29,708 bases of DNA from Glaciecola sp. UBA1851. Lineage in GTDB: Bacteria; Pseudomonadota; Gammaproteobacteria; Enterobacterales; Alteromonadaceae. The stretch lies in contig DDIL01000167.1 in assembly GCA_002338515.1 (NCBI GenBank), positions 1-29,708 on the forward strand. Direction: 5' to 3'. The number at the start of each line of letters is the position of its first letter. The stretch's first letter is position 1. The notes below the pieces were generated by a model. That model made no database searches, was not told the origin of the DNA, and saw only the letters and a list, made by a program, of their open reading frames with translations. Position numbers and translations under genes: made by a program. Shown piece after piece: positions 1 to 7,058 of this stretch.

Positions 1-1
1 T

Positions 2-67
2 GAGTTTCACGGCCAATCACTTATGTTTGAGGCAATTCAGCGGTCTTCCATGACATATAGCTGCTAA
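2..67 (+). CDS. Possible C-terminal tail of a gene entering from the left edge
   Basis: One plus-strand frame is open from the left edge to a TAA at 65-67 and would encode about 21 residues ending in MTYSC. It would converge on the alkB-like gene, whose stop lies about 20 bases further right. The stretch is too short to recognise a family, and an open frame of this length occurs often by chance. It is listed only because the other two plus-strand frames are closed by stops. Confidence 0.2.
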   Translation, partial: EFHGQSLMFEAIQRSSMTYSC

Positions 68-85
68 TATGTTTTCTTTATTAAA

Positions 86-1246
86 TTAGTAAAAAAGTGT
101 AGTTAAACCGTGATATTGCTCTTTACTTCTTGCTTGTAATGCTAAAATATCCAATTCCTTTTCATTAGCAAAATGCTTATCCCAATGTTCTAGTTTTGGT
201 TTCATTAATTTAAACCAAATAGGGGGGACTAACGCAATAAATACGGTTGAAATATAGCCACTTATCATCATTGGTGCGTCAGGCATTGGCTGTAACTTTT
301 CAAATGGGACTGATGCTTGCGCATGATGGTGTGAATGACGAGGTAAATTGAACATTGACCAAGTGCTTATTCTATTATTCGCATTCCATGAATGCTTAGG
401 TTGTACTCGTTGTCTTGGATCCCTTACTAAACCATAATGTTCAATGTAATTAGCTACTTCCAATAATATTTTTGCCATTATCCCTATTAACAGCATTAGT
501 AATAGCCCCTGCCAACTCGCTAATAAAAGTACGAATAACAAATAAATAAGGCTCATGGCGTAACCTCTTAAGCATTTGTTATGATATGAGAACATAGATT
601 TCTTTTTTCTACCTAAGCGTTTCTTTTCAATTAACCAAGCAGAATGATTGCTACCAATAGTTGCGTATAATATGTGTGTATATACATTGCGTCCGCGCGG
701 CGCAGTAACCGGATCTTCTTCTGTTGCGACTTTTACATGGTGATTAAAAACATGCTCTATAGAAAAGTTAGCATCGAAGCTAAAACAAAGAAGCCATCTA
801 CCGTAAATTACGTCAAATGTTTTACCCACTCGGTGAACGAGTTCGTGAGCTACGACAGTAGCGATAGTCGTTAAAATAAAACCACTAAGTGAGATGGCAA
901 AGAATAAATCAATGTACGACGTATTAGCTTTCGCTAATATAAAGTCATAGCCAGTAAAATTACTCAGCCATTGCATTATTGGCCATTGATTAGGTGTGAC
1001 TAACCATAAGCAACACGTAATTAACAGGATACTTAATGGTAATGAACCATACAGCATTAAATTTATAAATGTTTTATTGCTTAAATTAGGGGTAGATATA
1101 TCATTTCCTAGCAATGCGTCGCCTAAAGCATAAAATAGAACAAAACTGATGAAACCAATTACGATAAAATAATCAGCCAGTAATAAACCCGCGCAACTCA
1201 ATAAAGCGACTAGGTAATAATGAAAAAATTTCAAGTAATGCAACAT
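86..1246 (-). CDS. alkB: AlkB-like alkane 1-monooxygenase (membrane di-iron hydroxylase)
   Basis: This is an integral-membrane non-haem di-iron oxygenase of the fatty-acid desaturase/AlkB superfamily. AlkB enzymes hydroxylate terminal carbons of alkanes using O2 and electrons from rubredoxin. The histidine clusters are in the expected order: HELVH at residues 134-138, EHVFNHH at 164-170, NYIEHYG at 266-272 and LPRHSHHHA at 301-309. Hydrophobic segments lie near residues 10-45, 62-84, 112-133 and 230-265. The length of 386 residues is close to the usual ~400. The start is supported by AGGAG at 1253-1257. Three boxes differ from canonical AlkB (HELGH, EHxxGHH, LQRHSDHH), including an extra His in the last one, so the substrate may not be an alkane. 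No rubredoxin or rubredoxin reductase gene is in the window. The divergent AraC gene is the likely regulator. Confidence 0.8.
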   Translation of the reverse strand: MLHYLKFFHYYLVALLSCAGLLLADYFIVIGFISFVLFYALGDALLGNDISTPNLSNKTFINLMLYGSLPLSILLITCCLWLVTPNQWPIMQWLSNFTGYDFILAKANTSYIDLFFAISLSGFILTTIATVVAHELVHRVGKTFDVIYGRWLLCFSFDANFSIEHVFNHHVKVATEEDPVTAPRGRNVYTHILYATIGSNHSAWLIEKKRLGRKKKSMFSYHNKCLRGYAMSLIYLLFVLLLASWQGLLLMLLIGIMAKILLEVANYIEHYGLVRDPRQRVQPKHSWNANNRISTWSMFNLPRHSHHHAQASVPFEKLQPMPDAPMMISGYISTVFIALVPPIWFKLMKPKLEHWDKHFANEKELDILALQARSKEQYHGLTTLFY

Positions 1247-1320
1247 AATGTTCTCCTGTGATTGTGGGAACAGTTTGCTTTACTTATTTAATCTGTGTGA
1301 TGACTGCATTCGACATAAAA

Positions 1321-1380
1321 GAGTCATTTACTGCCATGTGGCAAAATATGACATATGTGAGTCATTTGTCGCCAATTGGC
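1321..1380. promoter_or_regulatory. Putative tandem operator for the AraC-type regulator
   Basis: Two direct repeats of the form GAGTCATTT-N3-GCCA-N2-TGGC lie at 1321-1342 and 1359-1380, 38 bp apart and identical at 17 of 22 positions. Each GCCA-N2-TGGC half is itself palindromic. AraC/XylS regulators typically bind direct repeats in divergent promoter regions. The right copy sits just before TATATA at 1389-1394, a possible -10 for the regulator gene. The left copy lies about 75 bp upstream of the alkB-like start codon. Binding is inferred from position and repetition. Confidence 0.5.
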
Positions 1381-1425
1381 CAAAAGGGTATATACATGCC
1401 AGCAAATCTATACCATCATTAGCAA

Positions 1426-2448
1426 ATGAAAGAATCAACACAACCTATTCCTGTTTATTATTTGGGGCACTTAGTCGATAGTTTAGCCTCTCATAGTTTT
1501 CCTATAAATGCTTGGTTGCACAACCAAGGTATTCAAATTGAACGATTAGTAGAGCCTGATACTAAAATTAGTGCTAATCAGTTAGATAAGCTTATGAGTG
1601 AGGCGCTCAAATTAAAAGGTTTAGAAGCCTTAGGTTTAGATATTGGTTCACGCCTGCAAATAGCTCATCATGGTACGTTTGGCTTAGCGCTATTAAATTG
1701 CGAGAATTTCTCTCATATTTTAGAGTTTGTAAGACGATATTTGGTTATTCGCATTCCCTTTATTGAATTAACTATTTTAGAAGAGGACGATCGAATTGTC
1801 GTTCTAGCAAAAGATACCCACTGGGAAGGAAATTTACATCGGTTTGTAATTGAGGCCGTTAGTGGCGCTTTTTTTAATATATTCTTGGCGTTAAAGCAAA
1901 AGATACCTGAATTAGCCCTAGAGTCGATATTATTCGATTATTCAGCTCCAAATTATGTGTCAAAATATGATAGGTTTAAAGGTGTCAATTTACAGTTTGA
2001 TCAGGCGTATTGTGGGATTACTTTTAATAAAAGCTTACTCAAAATTGCTATTCCTTACGTGGATAAACTCAGTTTTTTGCAAGCGCAACAAGCCTGCCAA
2101 CAAGAACTTGATAAATTGATGCAGTTTTCTACATATAAAGGGAAAGTTCAGCAATGTTTAATGCAATTTCAAAATAAACGGCCTACTCTGCAAGAGGTCG
2201 CTGATAATTTAAACGTTAGCAACAGAAGTTTGCACCGTTACTTAACAAATGAACAAACGAGTTTTAAGTTGTTGTTAGATGAACATCAGGCACGTTTAGC
2301 AAAGCAATTTTTAGTCACGCATGGTTATACCGTTTCACAAACGGCAGCAAGCTTAGGTTTTATTGATATCGCTAACTTTAGACGAGCATTTAAACGTTGG
2401 TACCAATGTACGCCAACTGAATTTTTAGAAAAAGCAAAGAAGAACTAA
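1426..2448 (+). CDS. AraC-family transcriptional regulator, probable regulator of the divergent alkB-like gene
   Basis: This is a cytoplasmic DNA-binding regulator of 340 residues. The N-terminal ~200 residues match the AraC-type ligand-binding domain typical of OruR/ArgR-like members, with an opening of IPVYYLGHLVDSLA. The C-terminal ~85 residues carry two helix-turn-helix units: LQEVADNLNVSNRSLHRYL, then VSQTAASLGFIDIANFRRAFKRW. The gene is divergent from the alkB-like gene and shares a 179-bp spacer with it. In Acinetobacter the AraC-type AlkR activates the divergent alkM, so the same role is inferred here. The start has no clear Shine-Dalgarno sequence, which suggests weak translation. 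An alternative is regulation of the hydrolase gene 27 bp downstream, which may be co-transcribed. Confidence 0.85.
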   Translation: MKESTQPIPVYYLGHLVDSLASHSFPINAWLHNQGIQIERLVEPDTKISANQLDKLMSEALKLKGLEALGLDIGSRLQIAHHGTFGLALLNCENFSHILEFVRRYLVIRIPFIELTILEEDDRIVVLAKDTHWEGNLHRFVIEAVSGAFFNIFLALKQKIPELALESILFDYSAPNYVSKYDRFKGVNLQFDQAYCGITFNKSLLKIAIPYVDKLSFLQAQQACQQELDKLMQFSTYKGKVQQCLMQFQNKRPTLQEVADNLNVSNRSLHRYLTNEQTSFKLLLDEHQARLAKQFLVTHGYTVSQTAASLGFIDIANFRRAFKRWYQCTPTEFLEKAKKN

Positions 2449-2475
2449 CTTGGTAACCAATTACGAATTTAATCT

Positions 2476-3279
2476 ATGCTCAAACAAACAATGAAGATGC
2501 ATTTCGCACATGCAAATGGTTTTCCGGCTGGCAGTTATAATAAGTTATTTAACCATCTAAGCCCTCAATTTGAAGTATTTGCATTAGATAAATTTGCACA
2601 TAATGAGCATTTTCCACTTAATGACAATTGGCAAAACCAAGTAGATGAATTAATAGCCTTCGTTGAGCAACATATCTCACCAGGTGAAAAAGTGGTAGCG
2701 GTAGGACATTCATTTGGCGCCGTTACTAGTTATATGGCTGTTTGTCAAAAGCCACATTTATTCTCGCAATTGATTATGCTTGACCCACCACTGATTACGG
2801 GATTAGCGCGATATATATTTAGATTTGCCAAATCAAATAAGTTGATAGATAAAATTACACCCGCTGGCATTACAAGTTTTCGTGCTAAATCTTGGAAGCA
2901 TGGTACTGATTTAGTGGAGTATTTTTCTAAGAAGGCGTTGTTTAAAGATTTCGACAGAGAGTGCCTACAAGATTATGTTAATGCCGTTATTACAGAGCAG
3001 GAACAAGATTTAACGTTAAATTTTGATGTGGAAACTGAGGCAAATATATTTCGAACTATTCCTCATAATTTGCCAAACTATTACAATAAACTGACCGTCC
3101 CAACCACTTTAATTACAGGTAAATTTTCAGACGTATGTGTACCTGTATTATATAAGCCATTTCTAAGAGGAAATAAGGAAATTAAGCATAGAATTTTTCC
3201 AACAGGGAAACATATGTTTCCCTTGGAATTCCCAGTTGAATTGGCTGCCGTATTGAATGAATTAATAAAAAATGATTAA
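2476..3279 (+). CDS. Alpha/beta-fold hydrolase
   Basis: This is a 267-residue alpha/beta hydrolase of unknown substrate. The nucleophile elbow GHSFG is at residues 77-81 with Ser79, the likely catalytic His is in GKHMFPLE (about residue 246), and the acid is probably in the GKFSDV segment near residue 219. The oxyanion-side HANGFPAGSY motif lies near the N-terminus. No signal peptide is seen, so it is probably cytoplasmic. Starts at residues 1, 6 and 8 are all possible because none has a clear ribosome binding site; the last leaves a compact MHFAHANGF start. It follows the AraC gene by 27 bp on the same strand and its stop overlaps the end of glgC by 4 bp on the other strand. An esterase role connected to alcohol or ester products of the AlkB-like enzyme is possible but unproven. 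Confidence 0.8.
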   Translation: MLKQTMKMHFAHANGFPAGSYNKLFNHLSPQFEVFALDKFAHNEHFPLNDNWQNQVDELIAFVEQHISPGEKVVAVGHSFGAVTSYMAVCQKPHLFSQLIMLDPPLITGLARYIFRFAKSNKLIDKITPAGITSFRAKSWKHGTDLVEYFSKKALFKDFDRECLQDYVNAVITEQEQDLTLNFDVETEANIFRTIPHNLPNYYNKLTVPTTLITGKFSDVCVPVLYKPFLRGNKEIKHRIFPTGKHMFPLEFPVELAAVLNELIKND

Positions 3280-4532
3280 TCTAAGGCCGCAATCATTTCT
3301 TTGGTAACTAGCACTACGCCATTTTCAGATACTCTAAAGCCCCGTTCTCTGTCAAAGTCATGATTTAGTCCCACTTCTGTATTAGCCGGAAGTGTTACAC
3401 CTCTATCAATAATTGCTTTGCGGATTTTACAATTTGCGTTAATGACCACGTTAGGCAAAATAACGGACTCTTCCACTGTAGTTTGCGAAAACACTTCTAC
3501 ATTAGAAAAACAAATACTTCTGTTTATACTTGCACCAGAAATAATGCAGCCACCCGACACTAGTGAATTTAGGGCTTCACCTTTTGCATTATCTGATTCC
3601 CGCACAAATTTAGCGGGTGGCAACTGTTCTTGATATGTCCAAATTGGCCACATTTTATCGTAAAGGTTTAACTGAGGAACAGGCGCAACTAATTCCATAT
3701 TTGCTTCCCAAAAGCTATCTAGTGTGCCCACATCACGCCAATATGAGTCATTTTTAGCACTCTTTTTGAAGTCAAAAGCACATACTTTAAAGTTGTCAAT
3801 AATGCTCGGAATGATGTCCTTTCCAAAATCATGATCAGAGTCTGGATTATTCGAGTCTTTTTCTAGTTGTTCTAATAAAAAATCTGTATCAAACACATAA
3901 TTACCCATTGATGCTAAACATGAATCCGGGTCGTCATGTAAAGGAGTAGGGTGACTAGGCTTTTCAACAAAACCAGTTACTTGATTACTTTCATCAACGC
4001 CAATTACGCCAAACGCGTCTCTAGCTTGTTCGATTGGTACAGACATACAACTTACCGTCATTTTTGCACCAGATTCTACATGTTGAGCTAGCATTGGACC
4101 GTAATCCATTCTATATATATGGTCACCTGATAAAATCATTACATATTTAGGTAGTTCAACCCTAATAATATCAATGTTCTGATACACGGCGTCGGCAGTA
4201 CCCTGATACCAATCTTCAGAAAAACGCTGTGAAGCAGGTAACACCTCAACAGATTCCCCTAATTCTTTTTTAAAGTGTCCCCACCCCCTTGCTAAATGTC
4301 GTATTAAAGAGTGAGACTTATATTGGGTTAAAACGCCTATATTTCGAATGCCAGAATTAATGCAATTTGATAGTGGAAAATCAATAATCCTAAATTTACC
4401 GCCAAAATAAAGTGCAGGTTTTGCGCGCCAGTTAGTGAGTTCATGTAATCGTGAACCTCGCCCTCCAGCCAGCACTAATGCGTATGTATCTCTAGTTAAA
4501 TTACTGATGTAACGATTATTATGATTTTCCAT
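3276..4532 (-). CDS. glgC: Glucose-1-phosphate adenylyltransferase (ADP-glucose pyrophosphorylase)
   Basis: GlgC makes ADP-glucose from ATP and glucose-1-phosphate, the regulated step of bacterial glycogen synthesis in the cytoplasm. The nucleotidyltransferase motif VLAGGRGSRLHELT is at residues 20-33, followed by RAKPAL (Lys38 corresponds to the effector-site Lys39 of the E. coli enzyme). GTADAVYQN, SGDHIYRMDY, GFVEKP and YWRDVGT follow in the usual order, and the C-terminal part has the hexapeptide-like beta-helix pattern. The length of 418 residues is close to the 431 of E. coli. No other glg genes are in the window, so it appears to be a separate unit with its own promoter facing the MFS gene. 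The Shine-Dalgarno sequence is weak. Its stop overlaps the convergent hydrolase gene. Confidence 0.95.
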   Translation of the reverse strand: MENHNNRYISNLTRDTYALVLAGGRGSRLHELTNWRAKPALYFGGKFRIIDFPLSNCINSGIRNIGVLTQYKSHSLIRHLARGWGHFKKELGESVEVLPASQRFSEDWYQGTADAVYQNIDIIRVELPKYVMILSGDHIYRMDYGPMLAQHVESGAKMTVSCMSVPIEQARDAFGVIGVDESNQVTGFVEKPSHPTPLHDDPDSCLASMGNYVFDTDFLLEQLEKDSNNPDSDHDFGKDIIPSIIDNFKVCAFDFKKSAKNDSYWRDVGTLDSFWEANMELVAPVPQLNLYDKMWPIWTYQEQLPPAKFVRESDNAKGEALNSLVSGGCIISGASINRSICFSNVEVFSQTTVEESVILPNVVINANCKIRKAIIDRGVTLPANTEVGLNHDFDRERGFRVSENGVVLVTKEMIAALD

Positions 4533-4569
4533 AGCGACTTCTTTTAGTTGTAATGTTATGTGTGGACTT

Positions 4570-4601
4570 TACCTTGTAGCTAGTGTTGGTAATACCTTGT
4601 A
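4570..4601. repeat. Pair of 9-bp direct repeats upstream of glgC
   Basis: TACCTTGTA occurs at 4570-4578 and again at 4593-4601, a period of 23 bp (about two helical turns). The pair sits 38-70 bp upstream of the glgC start. It could be a binding site for a dimeric regulator, but no known motif is recognised. Confidence 0.3.
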
Positions 4602-4650
4602 TTGCTCCATTTTCTCCAACAACTACACCGGCATAATACTAAAGTAATAA

Positions 4651-4676
4651 AAAACTGTGATTTAGTAAACAGTTTT
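4651..4676. repeat. 8-bp inverted repeat in the glgC/MFS divergent region
   Basis: AAAACTGT at 4651-4658 and ACAGTTTT at 4669-4676 form a perfect inverted repeat around a 10-nt loop. It lies between two divergent genes, so it is more likely an operator or chance structure than a terminator. Confidence 0.3.
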
Positions 4677-4795
4677 GTTTTTAACTTACCCGTTAATTAA
4701 TATTTTTATTTCTATTTTTACGCATTATCTATCATTTTTAGTTGTGACATGATCAACGGTTCTTGCTTTGTAGTATTAATTTACATGATTTTAAA

Positions 4796-4801
4796 AAGGA
4801 G
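4796..4801 (+). promoter_or_regulatory. Ribosome binding site that selects a TTG start
   Basis: AAGGAG lies 6 bases before TTG at 4808. The first ATG in the same frame is at 4847, where no comparable Shine-Dalgarno sequence precedes it. The spacing therefore favours TTG as the start of the MFS gene. Confidence 0.7.
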
Positions 4802-4807
4802 CATTAG

Positions 4808-6064
4808 TTGCTGAGTCCCTCAAGGCGTATCGGTTTATCCTTAATTATGACTAAATTAAGTGATGTTTTATTATCTCCAAAAACCACGCTACCCGCTTTA
4901 TTAACCGCTGCAGGTGCACCTAGTTTTTTTACTTCAATACTCGTGCCGCTGCGAGAATCTTGTGCTTTGCTACCTCAGGCGATAATGTCACAAGTGTTGT
5001 CATCTTATCCGAATAGGCATAGAGCATGGCGCATTGGTTTTATTATGCAAATAATAGCGACTGTTTTGATGCTAGTGTTTGGTCTTTCATTAACCTCCTT
5101 TTTAGCGGGCATAGCAGTAGTAAGCAGTTTAACTCTGTGGAGCTTAAGTAGAGCACTTTGCTCACTTACAAACAAAGATATTCAAGGGACACATATAGAT
5201 AAAGGTAATAGAGGTAAGCTAATAGGAAGTGCAGCCACTATTTCAAGCACCTTTAGTATCACGGTGGGTATTTTGGCACTTCTATATGGAAATTTATCGC
5301 AAAGCGCAGATACGTCCTACATCATAATATTAGGTTTTGTGGCTGTGTTTACTCAAATAACATGCTTGTTTGTTATGTGGCCGCTTAAAACAGTTGTTGA
5401 TATTAGTCGCAATAATGATACAAAAAATAAAACAAGTAAGACAGGAGGGAAGGACCGTTTAAAAATAGTCTCTTTATTTAAAGCACATAAACTTAAAGCG
5501 TTGTTAGAAATGTCTACTACATTGAAAACATTTATCTATGCGCGCTCGTTCATGTCAAATTCTGCATTAATGGCCCCTGTATTTACGTTAGCTTATACAA
5601 AAGACCCAATGAGCATATTGGCATGGTTAATTATTGCTCAGGCAAGTGCGGGTTTTGTATCTTCATATATTTGGGGCAGAGTGTCTGATAAAAGTGCGTT
5701 GCTTTCTATGCAAATAGGTGCACTGTTGGCTTGTCTATCAGGTGGCGTGCTCTTATCGAGCCTTATATTTTATTCGCAATATGTTGGTTTTGCATGGTTC
5801 ATAGTGAGTTTGTTTTTTATTCTAAATATCGGTCACAATGGTGTAAGAACTGGGCGTAAAATATACTCTGTTGATATTGCGGAAGAGCATGAAAGAACGG
5901 ATTTCGTAGCCAAATCTAATACTTATGTTGGGAGCTTTATTTTGCTTGCTGGTGCAGCCCTTTCTTTGCTGTCTTTGTATAGTTTGCATCTAGTATTAGT
6001 AGTGATGATAATGTCTTTATTGATAGGCGCAGCATTAACACTTTCGTTACCCAAAGAAAAATAA
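4808..6064 (+). CDS. MFS-type permease
   Basis: This is a very hydrophobic 418-residue protein with about ten to twelve predicted membrane helices. Clear ones lie near residues 77-115, 142-163, 170-193, 269-290, 299-344 and 374-414. A charged cytoplasmic loop at about 195-240 separates two halves, and WGRVSDKSALLS follows the seventh or eighth helix, as the MFS loop motif does. The substrate cannot be read from the sequence. The TTG start is preferred because of a well-placed AAGGAG; the alternative ATG at 4847 would remove 13 residues. The gene is divergent from glgC and converges on liuE with a 37-bp gap. It has no obvious functional link to either neighbour. Confidence 0.75.
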   Translation: MLSPSRRIGLSLIMTKLSDVLLSPKTTLPALLTAAGAPSFFTSILVPLRESCALLPQAIMSQVLSSYPNRHRAWRIGFIMQIIATVLMLVFGLSLTSFLAGIAVVSSLTLWSLSRALCSLTNKDIQGTHIDKGNRGKLIGSAATISSTFSITVGILALLYGNLSQSADTSYIIILGFVAVFTQITCLFVMWPLKTVVDISRNNDTKNKTSKTGGKDRLKIVSLFKAHKLKALLEMSTTLKTFIYARSFMSNSALMAPVFTLAYTKDPMSILAWLIIAQASAGFVSSYIWGRVSDKSALLSMQIGALLACLSGGVLLSSLIFYSQYVGFAWFIVSLFFILNIGHNGVRTGRKIYSVDIAEEHERTDFVAKSNTYVGSFILLAGAALSLLSLYSLHLVLVVMIMSLLIGAALTLSLPKEK

Positions 6065-6101
6065 GTCCTAAAGCATTAGGCTTGAAGGTAGCTAAGTCCA
6101 A

Positions 6102-7010
6102 CTATGAACGCAATGCGATACCGCTTTTAGCTTGATTATGACGATTTAATTTAGTGCTTATGTTATTTCCTACCACTGCCAATTTTTTTAAATTGATACC
6201 GGTTTCAATATTCATATTAGTTAGCATATAAATTAAGTCTTCGCTGGCTAGGTTACCAGATGCACCTTTAGCGTAAGGGCATCCACCTAAGCCTGCCACT
6301 GACGAATCAAAAGTAGCGATACCTTGTTGAAGGCCAATCAAAACATTTGCTAATGCTTGCCCATATGTATCGTGACAATGTAACGCGAGTTTATTTGCTG
6401 GAATTTGCGAAAGCAGTAAATTTAATAATGAATGAGTTTTACCTGCTGTTCCTACCCCTATCGTGTCACCGAGTGATACTTCATAACATCCAAGCTCTAG
6501 TAAAGTTTTAGTGACTGAAAGCACTTCGCTCATGCTGACTTCACCTTCATAAGGGCATCCAAGCACGCAACTTACATAGCCTCTAACAGGTATATTGTCT
6601 TTTTTAGCTTGAGCGATCACGTCTTTGAATCTAGCGATGCTATCGGCGATGCTGCAGTTAATATTTTTTTGAGAAAAGGCTTCTGATGCACTGGCGAATA
6701 CTGCGACAGAATCAGCTTTTGCTTTAAACGCACCCTCATAGCCTCGCATATTAGGGGTGAGTGCGCTGTATATAACGCCATCTGTTCGAGTAATTGCCCG
6801 AAGAACTTCTTCTGAGTTAGCCATTTGAGGTACCCATTTGGGTGAGACGAAACTACCGGCCTCAATATGATTCATGCCACATTCTGATAAAGCATTAATT
6901 AATTCAACTTTGTCTCCAGCGGTTAATACTTGCTTTTCATTTTGCAAACCATCACGCGGTCCAACTTCCACAATGTTAACTTTATTCGGAACATTTAACT
7001 GCATAATCAA
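6102..7010 (-). CDS. liuE: Hydroxymethylglutaryl-CoA lyase
   Basis: This enzyme cleaves HMG-CoA to acetoacetate and acetyl-CoA, the last step of leucine degradation (also named mvaB). The TIM-barrel start motif VEVGPRDGLQNE carries Arg19 and Asp20. The metal-binding HCHD motif is at 211-214, and the active-site loop signature GGCPYAKGASGN contains the catalytic Cys244. The length of 302 residues is typical. The start could be the first Met or the third residue (MIMQ); both are compatible with the fold. It is the last gene of the liu operon, 48 bp after liuD. Only a short imperfect hairpin (CCTAA/TTAGG, 6067-6080) separates it from the convergent MFS gene. Confidence 0.95.
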   Translation of the reverse strand: MIMQLNVPNKVNIVEVGPRDGLQNEKQVLTAGDKVELINALSECGMNHIEAGSFVSPKWVPQMANSEEVLRAITRTDGVIYSALTPNMRGYEGAFKAKADSVAVFASASEAFSQKNINCSIADSIARFKDVIAQAKKDNIPVRGYVSCVLGCPYEGEVSMSEVLSVTKTLLELGCYEVSLGDTIGVGTAGKTHSLLNLLLSQIPANKLALHCHDTYGQALANVLIGLQQGIATFDSSVAGLGGCPYAKGASGNLASEDLIYMLTNMNIETGINLKKLAVVGNNISTKLNRHNQAKSGIALRS

Positions 7011-7058
7011 CCTTTTTCATTAAAAATTACGGCCATGAGATAACGCTTTTAATTACCT

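Noticed and set aside
1248..1481. 77-residue open frame across the alkB-AraC spacer
   Set aside because: It covers the probable promoter and operator region, overlaps the start of the regulator gene in another frame, and its composition (Cys-rich) is not protein-like for this genome.
2450..2460. TTGGT-A-ACCAA palindrome between the AraC gene and the hydrolase gene
   Set aside because: It is short, odd-centred, lies directly after a stop codon in a 27-bp gap and has no T tail, so neither operator nor terminator can be argued.
6067..6080. CCTAA/TTAGG hairpin between the convergent MFS and liuE genes as a terminator
   Set aside because: The stem is only five AT-rich pairs with no T run on either side; it is mentioned under liuE but not listed as a terminator.
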